Positions 25,380-35,022 are shown, numbered from the stretch's first letter. The stretch is DNA of 64,000 nt from Candidatus Obscuribacterales bacterium (GCA_019744775.1 JAIETZ010000001.1:1-64000); one strand, 5' to 3'. A program made the numbers and translations. Notes: generated by a model not told the origin, from the letters alone.

Positions 25380-26882
25380 ATGACTCAGACTTTAGTAGAA
25401 CCAAAAGTCAAGGTAGATCGAAAGTGGCAACTCTGGATAGATGGAAAATTTGAAGACGGAGAAACGGAAAGAGAGCTTTACAACCCGGCAACAGGTAAAG
25501 TTCTGACGAAAGTATCCGAAGCCTCCGGCAAGCAAGTAGAAAAGGCAATCAAAGCTGCCCGCAAGGCTTTTGATAAAGGACCTTGGCCGAGACTAACGGC
25601 AGCCGAGCGCTCACAGTTTCTCTTTAAGATTGCCGACAAGTTGGATGAAAACAAAGAAGAGCTGGCTCAGCTTGAAACATTGAATGGTGGCAAACCGATT
25701 CGTGAATCTCGCTATGACATAGGCGATGCAGCTAACTGCTTCCGTTATTATGCAGGACTTATAACCAAGCCATCCGGTCAACAAGTTGATGTGCCGGCAC
25801 CATCTTTTACAACTGTAGTTAGAGAACCAATTGGTGTTTGCGGTCAAATAATTCCCTGGAATTATCCATTACTCATGGCTGCCTGGAAATTGGCTCCGGC
25901 ACTAGCTGCAGGAAATACTTGTGTGCTAAAGCCCTCAGAATACACACCGCTTACTGCTGTCCGCCTTGCCGAAATTCTGAACGAATTGGAATTGCCTGCA
26001 GGTGTGGTAAACATTGTTCTTGGTGGCGGTTCGAATGTCGGACAACCGATTGCTGAAAGTACATTAGTCGACAAAATTGCGTTTACCGGCAGCGTGAAGA
26101 CAGGCAAACTAATAGCATCAGCTGCTTTGTCGAACTTGAAGAAAGTGACATTGGAATTAGGCGGCAAATCACCAATGGTTGTCTTTCCTGATTTCGATCT
26201 CGATATTGCAGTCGACTATGCGCTCTTTGCTATTTACTGCAATGCCGGTCAAGTATGTTCAGCCGGCTCGCGCATGATTGTCGAAGAATCTATCTATGAC
26301 GACTTCGTCAAAAAGATGGTTGCCCGCGCTAAGAAAATTAAAGTTGGACCAGGTCTTGATGAGAATACGGAAATGGGTCCGCTTGTTAGCGAAGCGCAAC
26401 TCAAACGCGTCATGGAATACATTGAGGTAGGCAAAAAAGAAGGCGCCAAATTAGAAGTCGGCGGAGAGAGAGCTACAGGCAAAGATCTATCAAACGGCTA
26501 TTTCGTAAGTCCAACAATTTTCAGCAACGTAAAACCGAACATGCGCATAGCCCAAGAAGAAATTTTTGGACCTGTTGTCGTCATAGAAAAATTCAAAACT
26601 GAAGACGAAGCAATTGAATTAGCAAACGACAGCCAATACGGTTTGGCTGGAGCTGTTTTCAGTAACGACATTACACGTGCACACCGTGTTGTGAAAGCAA
26701 TTCGCGCAGGAATTACTTGGGTGAATGTGTATCACAACACTTATGCAGAATGTCCCTGGGGCGGCTACAAACAAAGTGGCTGGGGTAGAGAACTTGGTGT
26801 TGCCGGTCTCGAGGCATACACTGAGCTCAAGCAAATAAACATCAATCTTGATCCACAACCCGTTGGTTGGTTTGCAGAGTAA
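25380..26882 (+). CDS. NAD(P)-dependent aldehyde dehydrogenase, betaine-aldehyde type
   Basis: 500-residue cytosolic ALDH oxidising an aldehyde to its acid. Cofactor-binding PWNYPLLMAAWKLAPALAAGN and FTGSVKTGK, general base in LELGGKSP (Glu ~258) and catalytic Cys293 in NAGQVCSAGSR are intact. The motif EIFGPVVVI and the C-terminal YTELKQININ fit the betaine/aminoaldehyde branch. Betaine synthesis, polyamine breakdown or general detoxification are all possible. GGAG 11 nt before the ATG. Confidence 0.93.
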   Translation: MTQTLVEPKVKVDRKWQLWIDGKFEDGETERELYNPATGKVLTKVSEASGKQVEKAIKAARKAFDKGPWPRLTAAERSQFLFKIADKLDENKEELAQLETLNGGKPIRESRYDIGDAANCFRYYAGLITKPSGQQVDVPAPSFTTVVREPIGVCGQIIPWNYPLLMAAWKLAPALAAGNTCVLKPSEYTPLTAVRLAEILNELELPAGVVNIVLGGGSNVGQPIAESTLVDKIAFTGSVKTGKLIASAALSNLKKVTLELGGKSPMVVFPDFDLDIAVDYALFAIYCNAGQVCSAGSRMIVEESIYDDFVKKMVARAKKIKVGPGLDENTEMGPLVSEAQLKRVMEYIEVGKKEGAKLEVGGERATGKDLSNGYFVSPTIFSNVKPNMRIAQEEIFGPVVVIEKFKTEDEAIELANDSQYGLAGAVFSNDITRAHRVVKAIRAGITWVNVYHNTYAECPWGGYKQSGWGRELGVAGLEAYTELKQININLDPQPVGWFAE

Positions 26883-26915
26883 TCGAGATTCAATAACGCT
26901 TTATTATCTTCATTC

Positions 26916-26939
26916 GTAGGGGCGCATTGCATGCGCCCG
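26916..26939. repeat. REP-like palindromic repeat, copy 1
   Basis: A 24-bp sequence identical to 36645-36668. Its core is a hairpin, GGGCGCAT (26920-26927), TGC loop, ATGCGCCC (26931-26938). It is far more GC-rich than the flanks and intergenic, typical of dispersed REP elements. It lies 34 nt after the aldehyde dehydrogenase stop. Confidence 0.75.
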
Positions 26940-27127
26940 TGTTCCACGTTGTCAGAAGACACTTGTCAATAATGTAAGTTTTATCAAGCTTATCCTTTCT
27001 CAAAGGCCCAACTGCTGCCGGTTTCCGTTGCTTACAAAATAAGCACAAGTCAAGAGGGGCAATAACTTCTTGGCATGAGCTTCCACCATGTTAAAATTGC
27101 GGTCCATTGAGCTTTCCGCCGGTATTC

Positions 27128-29092
27128 ATGAAACAGAGACGGTATCAAGCAATTACACTTTCCCTGACGGCTTTACTTAGCTGGCAGACACTGTCGCCTG
27201 TATTTGCCCAAGATTCTCTCGATTCGGCTCCAAGCCCGGATAGCATCCCGTCTGATCTGACCATTCACAACGTCACGGTTGAAGGCAACAGACTTATTCC
27301 GACAGAAGACATTCTCAATGTCGTTAAGACAAAACCCGGAGACAAATTCGATCGCGATCAGGTAATGACTGACTTAAAAGCGGTCAACTCTATGGGCTAT
27401 TTTGACGATCGCAATTTGCAAGTTGTCCCGGAATTAAATTCAGGTGGCGTACTTCTCAAAATCCGTGTGCAAGAAAATGCGCCTGTAACGCAATTCGCCT
27501 TCCAAGGCAACAACGCTTTATCCACAGAAGAAATTTCCAAATCCTTCTCAGATCAATTAGGCAAACCGCAGAACTTAAATCAACTGTCTTCAGCAATTGA
27601 TAAAGTCGAGCAAACCTATCATGAGAAAGGTTATTTGCTGGCGCGTGTTGTTGATGTAAAAGACGATCCTGACGGCAGTATCGGTATGACCATCAACGAA
27701 GGCGTAATTGAAAAGGTTGAAATTGTCGGCAACCATAAAACAAAAGACTTCATCATTAAAAACGCTATCAAAGTCAAACCCGGTTCCGTGTACAACGAGC
27801 GCGATCTAACAACTGCCTTGCGCAAGTTGTACGCCAATGGTTATTTCCAGGACATCAGAAGATCGCTTACGCCAAATCCGACTGACCCAAACAAGTACAC
27901 GCTTAAGGTGGAAGTTGATGAAAAACGCACCGGCTCAGTAGGCTTAGGTGGTGGGGTCGACACAGTTGCCGGTCCATTTGGATCATTTAGCGTATCTGAC
28001 GCCAACTTCCGCGGACGCGGACAAGTTGTGCAAATGAATGCGCAAATTGGTTCAGGCATGTTGAACTCGTTGTCGAACACTGTGAACAACGGCGGCAACA
28101 AATTCCTCTCCAACAGACGTACTTATCAGTTGGAAGGCTCGTGGATCGAACCGAACTTAATGGGAAGCAAAACATCACTTGCCTTAAATGCCTTTGCCCG
28201 AGATTTCAACTCGATGACGATTGATTATTCTCAGCAGCAGACTTTTGGTTTAGGCGCTACATTTACCAGACCTCTAGCTAAACACACAACAGCCAATTTA
28301 GGTTTACTTGGTGAAACAACCAAACTCTTCGATGTAGGAAATTTCGCCAATAACATGAACACTACTGAGTATCTAACTCAGCAAGCCCTTCAACAAGGCT
28401 TCACCAATAATCCGACAACCGCCTACCAAATGGCCAATCAGGTGCGCAACCAACAACTGCAAGGCGGCACTTATGCAACTTTTAGCCCGTCAATACAATA
28501 TGACACCAGAGACAGCATGTCCGATCCGCATAAGGGATCAGTTGCACGCCTATCAGGAGGTCCTTCTCTGGGCTTGGCTGGACCAAGTTTTATGCGCTTG
28601 GGTGCAAGCGTTAGCAAATACGTACCAGTAACAAGAAATTCAAATCTTGCTTTCAACTTCCAGGGCGGTGCCGCGATGGGCGGCATGCCGCAATTTGCCA
28701 TGTATCGACTAGGTGGCTATAACGGACTGCGCGGTTATCGTCAGTTCACTGATCTGGGAACTGGCTCTTCAATGCTTATGGCCACTGCGGAATATCGTTT
28801 CAAAATTCCTATGCCAAAAGGCAGCGGTTCTTCTGTTTATAACTATGTCGCCAACAAAGTAAATAAGCACGCAAGACTCGCATTGTTTACCGACGCCGGA
28901 GCTGTCGGTGGCAATGCCATGACAAACGACTTTTTCCAAAGAGGAACAATTGGTGCCTCGGCTGGTATCGGATTGCGTCTCAATTTGCCGATGGTCGGCG
29001 TAATCAGACTTGACTACGGTTTCCCTCTGTTAAGTACGGCTTTGGGCAAGATGACACCACGCTTTACAGTCGGCTTCGGAGACAAATTCTAG
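27128..29092 (+). CDS. bamA: Outer-membrane assembly protein BamA (Omp85 family)
   Basis: 654 residues. Signal peptide MKQRRYQAITLSLTALLSWQTLSPVFAQ; the in-frame TTG at 27107 is rejected because this ATG gives a clean signal. Three POTRA domains follow (~45-120, ~120-195, ~195-270; e.g. VTVEGNRLIPTEDILNVVKTKPGDKFDRDQ and VEIVGNHKTKDFIIKNAIKVKPG). The C-terminal barrel ends GFGDKF, a beta-signal with terminal Phe. The strand GGYNGLRGYRQFTD carries the RGY(R) loop that lines the pore. It inserts beta-barrel proteins into the outer membrane. It has three POTRAs like cyanobacterial Omp85, versus five in E. coli. First gene of the skp-lpxD-lpxC cluster. Confidence 0.93.
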   Translation: MKQRRYQAITLSLTALLSWQTLSPVFAQDSLDSAPSPDSIPSDLTIHNVTVEGNRLIPTEDILNVVKTKPGDKFDRDQVMTDLKAVNSMGYFDDRNLQVVPELNSGGVLLKIRVQENAPVTQFAFQGNNALSTEEISKSFSDQLGKPQNLNQLSSAIDKVEQTYHEKGYLLARVVDVKDDPDGSIGMTINEGVIEKVEIVGNHKTKDFIIKNAIKVKPGSVYNERDLTTALRKLYANGYFQDIRRSLTPNPTDPNKYTLKVEVDEKRTGSVGLGGGVDTVAGPFGSFSVSDANFRGRGQVVQMNAQIGSGMLNSLSNTVNNGGNKFLSNRRTYQLEGSWIEPNLMGSKTSLALNAFARDFNSMTIDYSQQQTFGLGATFTRPLAKHTTANLGLLGETTKLFDVGNFANNMNTTEYLTQQALQQGFTNNPTTAYQMANQVRNQQLQGGTYATFSPSIQYDTRDSMSDPHKGSVARLSGGPSLGLAGPSFMRLGASVSKYVPVTRNSNLAFNFQGGAAMGGMPQFAMYRLGGYNGLRGYRQFTDLGTGSSMLMATAEYRFKIPMPKGSGSSVYNYVANKVNKHARLALFTDAGAVGGNAMTNDFFQRGTIGASAGIGLRLNLPMVGVIRLDYGFPLLSTALGKMTPRFTVGFGDKF

Positions 29093-29218
29093 CTTGCCCA
29101 TTACAGGGTGTTAATAGTGTGCAAATCACACTGGATGAAGCCTCTCCAATATTGTAAACTGTGCCCGTCGTTAATGCATGTGTGCACATGCCTGAGACAT
29201 ATCTTTTTGGAGAAAGAA

Positions 29219-29740
29219 ATGCGTAACTCTCATAAGTTGCTTTCCATAGCCTTACTTGCCGCTACTATGGCTCTGCCAGCTAGCGCCCAACAAGCCGCTA
29301 CAAAGATGTCGATTGGTCTTATTGACCGCGAAAAGCTGCTAACAAGCTACAGCAAAGCAGAAGCTGCTGCTAAAGATTTCAAATTGGCTCAAGACCGCGT
29401 ACAGAAGATCATGGAAGATGGTCAGAAGCAGTACGACGAAGCCAAGAACGCCCACAAGCCACCAGCAGAATTGGAAGGCTTGAAGAAGCGCTTGGAAACC
29501 ACCGTTGATGATGAAATGAAGAAGCTATCCGCAAAAGCTCAAGCCTTGGAAACACAATTGGAAGCTGACGTAGATGCTGCCGTTAAGGCAGAAGCTGCCG
29601 CTCGCAAGATTGATGTTGTGATGATCAAGCAAGCAGTCTTCATGGGCGGAACAGATATCACTGAAGGCGTACTGAAGCGCCTAACAGCAGGTGCTCCTGT
29701 TTCCACTGGTGCTGCCACAAGCAACGCCACCACGAAGTAA
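29219..29740 (+). CDS. skp: Skp/OmpH-like periplasmic chaperone
   Basis: 173 residues. Signal peptide MRNSHKLLSIALLAATMALPASAQ. The body starts with MSIGLIDREKLLTSYSKAEAAAKDF, the Skp opening strand, then a long coiled-coil hairpin of Lys/Glu/Ala heptads and a closing strand (IDVVMIKQAVFMGGTDITEGVLKRL) that is characteristic of OmpH family members. It carries unfolded outer-membrane proteins to BamA. TTTGGAGAAAG before ATG 29219 fixes the start; the longer frame from 29108 would bury the signal peptide. Confidence 0.9.
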   Translation: MRNSHKLLSIALLAATMALPASAQQAATKMSIGLIDREKLLTSYSKAEAAAKDFKLAQDRVQKIMEDGQKQYDEAKNAHKPPAELEGLKKRLETTVDDEMKKLSAKAQALETQLEADVDAAVKAEAAARKIDVVMIKQAVFMGGTDITEGVLKRLTAGAPVSTGAATSNATTK

Positions 29741-29786
29741 GGCACCGGCAAAAGCAAGTTCTATGAATTTGCTCTACACAAATTAC

Positions 29787-29820
29787 TGCAAAGCCGGGTC
29801 GTTCAAGGCTCGGCTTTGCA
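29787..29820 (+). terminator. Strong hairpin between skp and lpxD
   Basis: TGCAAAGCCG (29787-29796) pairs perfectly with CGGCTTTGCA (29811-29820), with further wobble pairs towards the loop. It is followed by ATTTAGGAG, i.e. a short T-run then the lpxD ribosome-binding site. It may be an attenuator or processing site adjusting lpxD-lpxC relative to bamA-skp. Confidence 0.5.
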
Positions 29821-29836
29821 ATTTAGGAGATAAGTT

Positions 29837-30958
29837 ATGAAGTTGCCGCAAGAGCTGAAGCTAAAAGACTTGGCCTTTTTCATTGGTGGAAAAGTTATAG
29901 GCGATGGTGATACGAAAGTATCAACATTTGCCATGAATCCGCTGGCTGCCAAAGAAGGTGATTTAGCAGTACTATTCGACAAGGCATATTTAAAGCGCAT
30001 TGACGAGTGCAAAGCATCAGCAGCAATTGTTCCATCAGGGACAAAGTGCTCCATACCTCATATCGCAGTTGATCGTCCGCTACTAGCGATGCAAAAAATG
30101 CTGGGCGCCATGCAACCAAAACGCTTCATTCCTCCTAATGGAATTCATCCATCTGCTGTTATTGATGAAACTGCCACCATCGGTGAAAAGGTAGCAATCG
30201 GTCCGAATGTTGTTATTGGCCCCGGTTCAACAATTGGGGACAATACAACAATCATGGCCAACTGCGTAATCGGCGGCAAAGTAAACATTGGCCGCAATTG
30301 CTTATTACATCCAGGTGCCTTAATTGCAGATTACGTGCAAATCGGCAATCGTGTAATCATTCAGCAAGGTGCAAGCATTGGCTCCGATGGTTTCTCCTAC
30401 GTCACTGAAAAAATGTCCAATATCGAGCGCAGACTGGCAGGTATTACACCGCTGTCAAAAGAGCAAAACAGCAACCTCAAAATTCCAAACATCGGCAATG
30501 TAATTATTGAAGACGATTGTGAGATAGGTGCAAATGCAACAATAGACAGAGCAACTGTCGGCTCCACAAAAATTGGTGCCGGTACCAAGGTGGATAACTT
30601 GGTCATGATTGCTCACAATTGCAATATCGGCAAGGATGTTTTGGTTATCGCGCAATCAGCAGTTGCCGGCTCTTGCAAAATACACGACAGAGCCATTCTT
30701 GCCGGGCAAGTCGGGCTCAAGGACCACATCACAATTGGTGCTGACGCAATTATCGAAGCACAAGCCGGCGTATTGTCCGACATTGCTGAAGATGCCGTTG
30801 TTGTCGGCTCACCGGCATTACCTGCACGTGAACACTTAACCAACGTTGCCTATGGCAGAAAAGGCGAGCAAATGTACAAACAGCTGCGCGCCCTGCAAAA
30901 GAAAGTTGATGAGTTAGAAGCACAACTTAACGGCAAAGCAATGGCGACGGCAAAGTAG
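29837..30958 (+). CDS. lpxD: UDP-3-O-acylglucosamine N-acyltransferase (LpxD)
   Basis: 373 residues; adds the second acyl chain in lipid A synthesis. N-terminal LpxD uridine-binding domain (LKLKDLAFFIGGKVIGDGDTKV...). Then a left-handed beta-helix of hexapeptide repeats (IGEKVAIGPNVVIGPGSTIGDN...), with the catalytic-type His in VMIAHNCNIG and GFSYVTE in the family position. The C-terminal helix (KQLRALQKKVDELEAQL) is a trimeric coiled coil. TTTAGGAGATAAG precedes the ATG. Cytosolic trimer. Confidence 0.96.
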   Translation: MKLPQELKLKDLAFFIGGKVIGDGDTKVSTFAMNPLAAKEGDLAVLFDKAYLKRIDECKASAAIVPSGTKCSIPHIAVDRPLLAMQKMLGAMQPKRFIPPNGIHPSAVIDETATIGEKVAIGPNVVIGPGSTIGDNTTIMANCVIGGKVNIGRNCLLHPGALIADYVQIGNRVIIQQGASIGSDGFSYVTEKMSNIERRLAGITPLSKEQNSNLKIPNIGNVIIEDDCEIGANATIDRATVGSTKIGAGTKVDNLVMIAHNCNIGKDVLVIAQSAVAGSCKIHDRAILAGQVGLKDHITIGADAIIEAQAGVLSDIAEDAVVVGSPALPAREHLTNVAYGRKGEQMYKQLRALQKKVDELEAQLNGKAMATAK

Positions 30959-30969
30959 AGGATTTATCT

Positions 30970-31764
30970 ATGCAATCCAAAGTATTGGACAGAAAACCAA
31001 TTACGTTTGAATCCAAAGGATTGACCTCCGGAAAAACCGTCAAAGTTGAGATCAATTTTGAAAAGCCAGGTCACGGCATTGTTTTTCAATTACCCGGTGG
31101 CATAAATGTTCCGGCTAACGCCGACAGCGTCGTCAATACTTTGCGAAACGTTGTGCTCGGTAAAGACTCCAATCGTCTATGCATCGTAGAGCATTTCTTG
31201 TGCGCCACAAGCCTCTTTGGCTTGACCGACCTGCTTGTAAAAGTAGATGGCCCGGAAATGCCCTTAGGCGACGGTAGCGCCAAAATCTGGTTTGACTTAT
31301 TCGAATCAAATGGACTTAAACCAGAACCACCTGCGGCAACAGTCGAACTCAAAGAACCGGTTACTTGCGGCAAGGGCGATAGAATGCTTTTGGCTATTCC
31401 CGATGAAACATTTTCAGTCACTTACCTCATGGACTGGAACCATCCCAAGATAGGCAAGCGCTGGCAGACTTGGACAAGTGCCATGGCTCCCTCGGAAATA
31501 TTCAATGCCAGAACTTTTGGTTCACTCAAGGAACATGAGATGCTTGGTTTGAGTCAAGATGTGGTAAGCCTAACAGCCGATGGTTTCACACAGCCATTGC
31601 ACTTTGAGGATGAACCTGTCAGACACAAGCTTCTTGATCTAATAGGCGACCTGGCACTTTGCGGTATCAATCCACTGACGATAAAAGCTCGTTTCATCAG
31701 CATCAAAGCTGGTCACGAGATGGATGTCGTTATGGCTAAAAAACTAAAAGACATACTCAAATAG
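30970..31764 (+). CDS. lpxC: UDP-3-O-acyl-GlcNAc deacetylase (LpxC)
   Basis: 264 residues; zinc-dependent committed step of lipid A synthesis. Zinc ligands are His75 (VEHFLCATSLFGLTD), and His219/Asp223 (EPVRHKLLDLIGD). Glu74 serves as catalytic base and His249 (IKAGHEM) as the second catalytic residue. GDGSA near 100 is the family signature. It is about 40 residues shorter than E. coli LpxC but all active residues are kept. Starts 11 nt after lpxD. No fabZ or lpxA follows, which differs from the order common in cyanobacteria. Confidence 0.95.
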   Translation: MQSKVLDRKPITFESKGLTSGKTVKVEINFEKPGHGIVFQLPGGINVPANADSVVNTLRNVVLGKDSNRLCIVEHFLCATSLFGLTDLLVKVDGPEMPLGDGSAKIWFDLFESNGLKPEPPAATVELKEPVTCGKGDRMLLAIPDETFSVTYLMDWNHPKIGKRWQTWTSAMAPSEIFNARTFGSLKEHEMLGLSQDVVSLTADGFTQPLHFEDEPVRHKLLDLIGDLALCGINPLTIKARFISIKAGHEMDVVMAKKLKDILK

Positions 31765-31777
31765 TCGGAGAAAAAAT

Positions 31778-33229
31778 ATGAACAATACATCCAAGCTAGC
31801 AACACTAGCATTAGCTTTAGCTTTGCTTGGGCAACCTGTCCAGGCAGAACAAACAGCCAGCGAGTCAAAAGGCGTCAGTCTCACAATCTACAATCAGAAT
31901 TTCGGCTTAGTTAAAGATGTCCGAGCAATTGAATTGAAGGCAGGACTAAATGACGTTCGTTTTGAAGATGTAGCCGCCCAAATCGATCCGACATCTGTTA
32001 GCTTTCGCTCTTTGACAGCACCAAATTCGGTAGTTGTCAGAGAACAGAATTACCAATACGACCTTTTAAACCCAAACACTATTCTTGCTAAATCTATCGG
32101 CAAACAAGCCAGATTTCGTCAATTCCTAGGTAATGGACAAATAAATGACATTACAGGAACACTTCTGAATGCTCCCCAAGCAACAATTGCCGATGGCAAC
32201 GGCAATTTGTCCATGACCACCCAAGGACTGGTAATCAAAACCGCCGATTCGATAATTCTAAATCCGGCAGGACAAATTGAATTGTCCGGACTACCTTTAG
32301 GATTAGTTTCCAAGCCGTCGCTGCTCTGGAAAATTGAGACTAATAAACCAGGAAATCACGAAACAGAAATTGCCTATCAAACTCAGGGGCTAAATTGGCA
32401 TTGCGATTATATTGCCGTAGCCAATGAAGACGATACCAAGGTTGATCTAACAAGCTGGGTGACTTTGAACAACACATCCGGGGCCAGCTATAAAGATGCC
32501 GCCCTAAAATTAGTGGCAGGAACTCCGCATCTAGTGCCTGTTCCTGCGCCCCGTACAATGGCATTTTCGGCAGGTGCGAGCGATATGATGATGGCCAAAG
32601 AAAATTTTGCCGAGCAGTCCTTTGCTGAATATCACCTATATAAGTTAAATGGTGTGAGCGACGTTAATCAGAACGAGACGAAGCAAATAAGCCTGTTCAA
32701 CGCCGCTGACATTCAAGCAACAAAAACACTGGTCACAGAGTCCCAGCCGATTTTTTGGCAGCTGCCTGATCAAGACGACAAGCAACCAGTAAATGTAAAA
32801 CTGGAAATAAAGAACAACAAGGCAAATAATCTAGGAATGCCTCTGCCTCAAGGAAAAATTCGCGTCTATAAAAAGGACCAGGACGGTTCCCTGCAATTTG
32901 TGGGCGAGGATTCAATAGGCCATACTCCCAGGGACGAAAGCATAAAACTGCAACTGGGCACTGCCTTTGATGTTATTTGTGAGCACAAACAAATGAACTT
33001 CCAGCAGGTCTCGGATCGTATAAGTAGACTGTCCTGGGAAAGTAGCTTGCGCAATCAAAAGGACAAGCCAGTTACAGTTTTAGTTGTAGAGCACGCGCAA
33101 GGGCAATGGAAAATCCTAAATTCCAGCCAGCCCTTTGAGAAAAAGGACGCACGTACTTTTGAGTTCAAGGTACCTGTACCAGCTCATGGCGCAGCAAAAG
33201 TAACCTATCAAATTGAGATCAAGAATTAG
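31778..33229 (+). CDS. Exported DUF4139-domain protein
   Basis: 483 residues with signal peptide (TLALALALLGQPVQAE). N-terminal half opens VSLTIYNQNFGLVKDVRAIELKAGLNDVRFEDVAAQIDPTSV, the standard start of the DUF4139 family. It continues with YQTQGLNWHCDYIAVANEDDTKVDLTSWVTLNN, the typical DUF4139 core. A closing Ig-like section ends PVPAHGAAKVTYQIEIKN. Related proteins are exported and sometimes attached to mucoidy-inhibitor domains, but their job is not known. It follows lpxC by 13 nt, so it is likely part of the envelope operon. The stop lies in a hairpin. Confidence 0.85.
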   Translation: MNNTSKLATLALALALLGQPVQAEQTASESKGVSLTIYNQNFGLVKDVRAIELKAGLNDVRFEDVAAQIDPTSVSFRSLTAPNSVVVREQNYQYDLLNPNTILAKSIGKQARFRQFLGNGQINDITGTLLNAPQATIADGNGNLSMTTQGLVIKTADSIILNPAGQIELSGLPLGLVSKPSLLWKIETNKPGNHETEIAYQTQGLNWHCDYIAVANEDDTKVDLTSWVTLNNTSGASYKDAALKLVAGTPHLVPVPAPRTMAFSAGASDMMMAKENFAEQSFAEYHLYKLNGVSDVNQNETKQISLFNAADIQATKTLVTESQPIFWQLPDQDDKQPVNVKLEIKNNKANNLGMPLPQGKIRVYKKDQDGSLQFVGEDSIGHTPRDESIKLQLGTAFDVICEHKQMNFQQVSDRISRLSWESSLRNQKDKPVTVLVVEHAQGQWKILNSSQPFEKKDARTFEFKVPVPAHGAAKVTYQIEIKN

Positions 33230-33245
33230 GTTTAGTCTTGATCTC
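33215..33245. terminator. Hairpin spanning the DUF4139 stop codon
   Basis: GAGATCAAGA (33215-33224) and TCTTGATCTC (33236-33245) form a perfect 10-bp stem with an 11-nt loop that contains the TAG. Only a weak T-rich run follows. It may end the bamA-lpxC operon. The rest of the 173-bp gap to 33403 shows no other feature. Confidence 0.45.
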
Positions 33246-33402
33246 TTGATCTATTGGCCAGACTCGCCCTGCGTAGCAGAGCTATTCGACTGAGTTGACT
33301 CTGTCGTTCTCGTTTCTGTAGCAGGAAACAGAAACAAATTGAGTAATTGTGTTGCCTCAGATAAAGCCTCAGCGTCTAATGTTCCTATTCGCAAGGAAAT
33401 CC

Positions 33403-34992
33403 TTAGAGATCAAGATCCTTAAGAGTCTTGTCTTCAGGTGTTTCTCGTCGTGGTACAGGCGAAGATACAGGAGAAGATACAGGACCGACCCCCGGTTCTA
33501 TGACGCTCGGAGCCTTTGCTGGAGCCGCTTTCGGCATCTTGACTCCTAATGTATATGACTTATACAATGTGCCATCCAGATAGACTCTAAATTCATAACC
33601 GGATGATGCACCACCGGCACTAAATTGAAACGGTCTTGTCTCATCGCGAGACAAGGGAATTTCAAATTCATCAATAATTCTTCGTTCTTGCTGCCAAATG
33701 ACTCTGCCTGATGCGGGATCGTATAAATCTGCTTTCAGCGAAAGTGTACTTATTTGATCTGGTCCTGGGTTCCAAACATTGCCCTTAATGGAGGCAACGC
33801 CACCTGAAAATGAGATATTGACACCACGCAAAGCAACCTTACCGCCGCCCATAGTCGTATCCATTTCCTTAGCTTGCTGCAAGTAACCGTAACCTGTGTC
33901 AGATTCGCCTTTATCAAGCAATTCTTTTCCGCGTCTTTCAAGAAGAATTGCCAGTTTTTGCTTTATCAAGTCTGCTGCGGGTTCTTGCCCATAGAGAATC
34001 ATTGCCTTTTGATATTGATCAATTGCCAAATCCAGATCACCTTTTCGTTCATAGATAGCGGCAGTTCTTTCAAGATTTGCCGGACGCTCGACTGAAGTAT
34101 TCAGCTTGGTCAAATAAGAAAGTGCCTTAGCGTCGTCACCTGAAGAGGCATATTTGTCAGCTAATTTTTGATCGATGGTAACAAGTCTTGCGTCCGCCTC
34201 AGCATAACGGCTTCCTTCAGCAAGCTGCTTAACCTCTTCCCAGCATTGCAAGGCCTTTTCCAGATCGCCATCGCGCAAGGCAATGTCTCCCCAGAGGGCA
34301 TCTAAGTCGGCAAGCTCTCCCCGTTTTCCCGGCACTCCCGCCTGAGCAAGTGGGCGCAAAAGTTCAATCGCCTTTTCAAATTGTTCACGTTGCCTGTAGT
34401 AATTGGCCAATTCCGAAGCTAACTGTGGTTCGGCTATTACACTTACGCCCTGCTGTTGGGCTTGGGTAATCAACTGCCAGGCTTTGTCTACTTGATCGCA
34501 GCCAACATATGCGCGAGCCAGAGATAAAAGAACGCGTGGATTATTCGGGTGCGCGGCAAGTGCCTTTTCAAAGGTCTTAACGGCAAAAGCATATTGTCCA
34601 TTGGCCAATTCCTTTTGTCCTTGAGAGACCATAAGATCAGCATCTGTCGGTCTGTTTAAAAAGAAAAATGTGCCGCCGGCAAATACAACAATTATGGCTA
34701 CCGCTAATAGCACTCCCAAACCGACGGGAATATTGCTTCCATGCAACTTGTTTTTGAGACTGCCACGCTTTTGATGGTGATGTCGAGCATGGTCATGATT
34801 TTCATGAATATGCTCGCCTTCAGCTTGAGCCGCTGGAGGCTGCCCGCGTAAGAGACGATAGTCTTGAACCTGATCTCTGTTGCTGCTTACTTCTTGCTTG
34901 CCGCCTTCGACTTGGTGAGCAAGTGCCGCTCCACAGGAGACACACTCCTTATAATGAGCCGGCAAAAATAATCCACAAGAATGACACTGCAT
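33403..34992 (-). CDS. Membrane-anchored TPR protein with zinc ribbon and FxLYD-like domain
   Basis: 529 residues. Begins directly with a zinc ribbon (CHSCG...CVSCG, residues 3-20), a His/Gln-rich linker (HENHDHARHHHQKRG), one transmembrane helix (~95-115) and then about six to seven TPRs (~120-390, e.g. KELANGQYAFAVKTFEKALAAHP). A C-terminal FxLYD-like beta domain (VASIKGNVWNPGPDQISTLSLKADLYD...) ends with a Pro-rich tail. The ATG is five nt beyond the T-tract of the rplL terminator and has no ribosome-binding site, yet the zinc ribbon leaves little room for a later start. Role unknown, probably scaffolding at the membrane. Confidence 0.82.
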   Translation of the reverse strand: MQCHSCGLFLPAHYKECVSCGAALAHQVEGGKQEVSSNRDQVQDYRLLRGQPPAAQAEGEHIHENHDHARHHHQKRGSLKNKLHGSNIPVGLGVLLAVAIIVVFAGGTFFFLNRPTDADLMVSQGQKELANGQYAFAVKTFEKALAAHPNNPRVLLSLARAYVGCDQVDKAWQLITQAQQQGVSVIAEPQLASELANYYRQREQFEKAIELLRPLAQAGVPGKRGELADLDALWGDIALRDGDLEKALQCWEEVKQLAEGSRYAEADARLVTIDQKLADKYASSGDDAKALSYLTKLNTSVERPANLERTAAIYERKGDLDLAIDQYQKAMILYGQEPAADLIKQKLAILLERRGKELLDKGESDTGYGYLQQAKEMDTTMGGGKVALRGVNISFSGGVASIKGNVWNPGPDQISTLSLKADLYDPASGRVIWQQERRIIDEFEIPLSRDETRPFQFSAGGASSGYEFRVYLDGTLYKSYTLGVKMPKAAPAKAPSVIEPGVGPVSSPVSSPVPRRETPEDKTLKDLDL

Positions 34993-34996
34993 TTAG

Positions 34997-35022
34997 TAAA
35001 AAGGGCGGGTTGCCCCGCCCTT
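34997..35022 (-). terminator. Intrinsic terminator of rplJ-rplL
   Basis: On the minus strand GGGCGGG, loop GCAA, CCCGCCC, then TTTTTAC. A textbook Rho-independent terminator 20 nt after the rplL stop. Its T-tract ends just 5 nt before the start codon of the next gene. Confidence 0.9.

Noticed and set aside
29108-29218. Upstream extension of the skp frame
   Set aside because: Would place 37 Cys-rich residues before a perfect signal peptide; a good ribosome-binding site lies before 29219.
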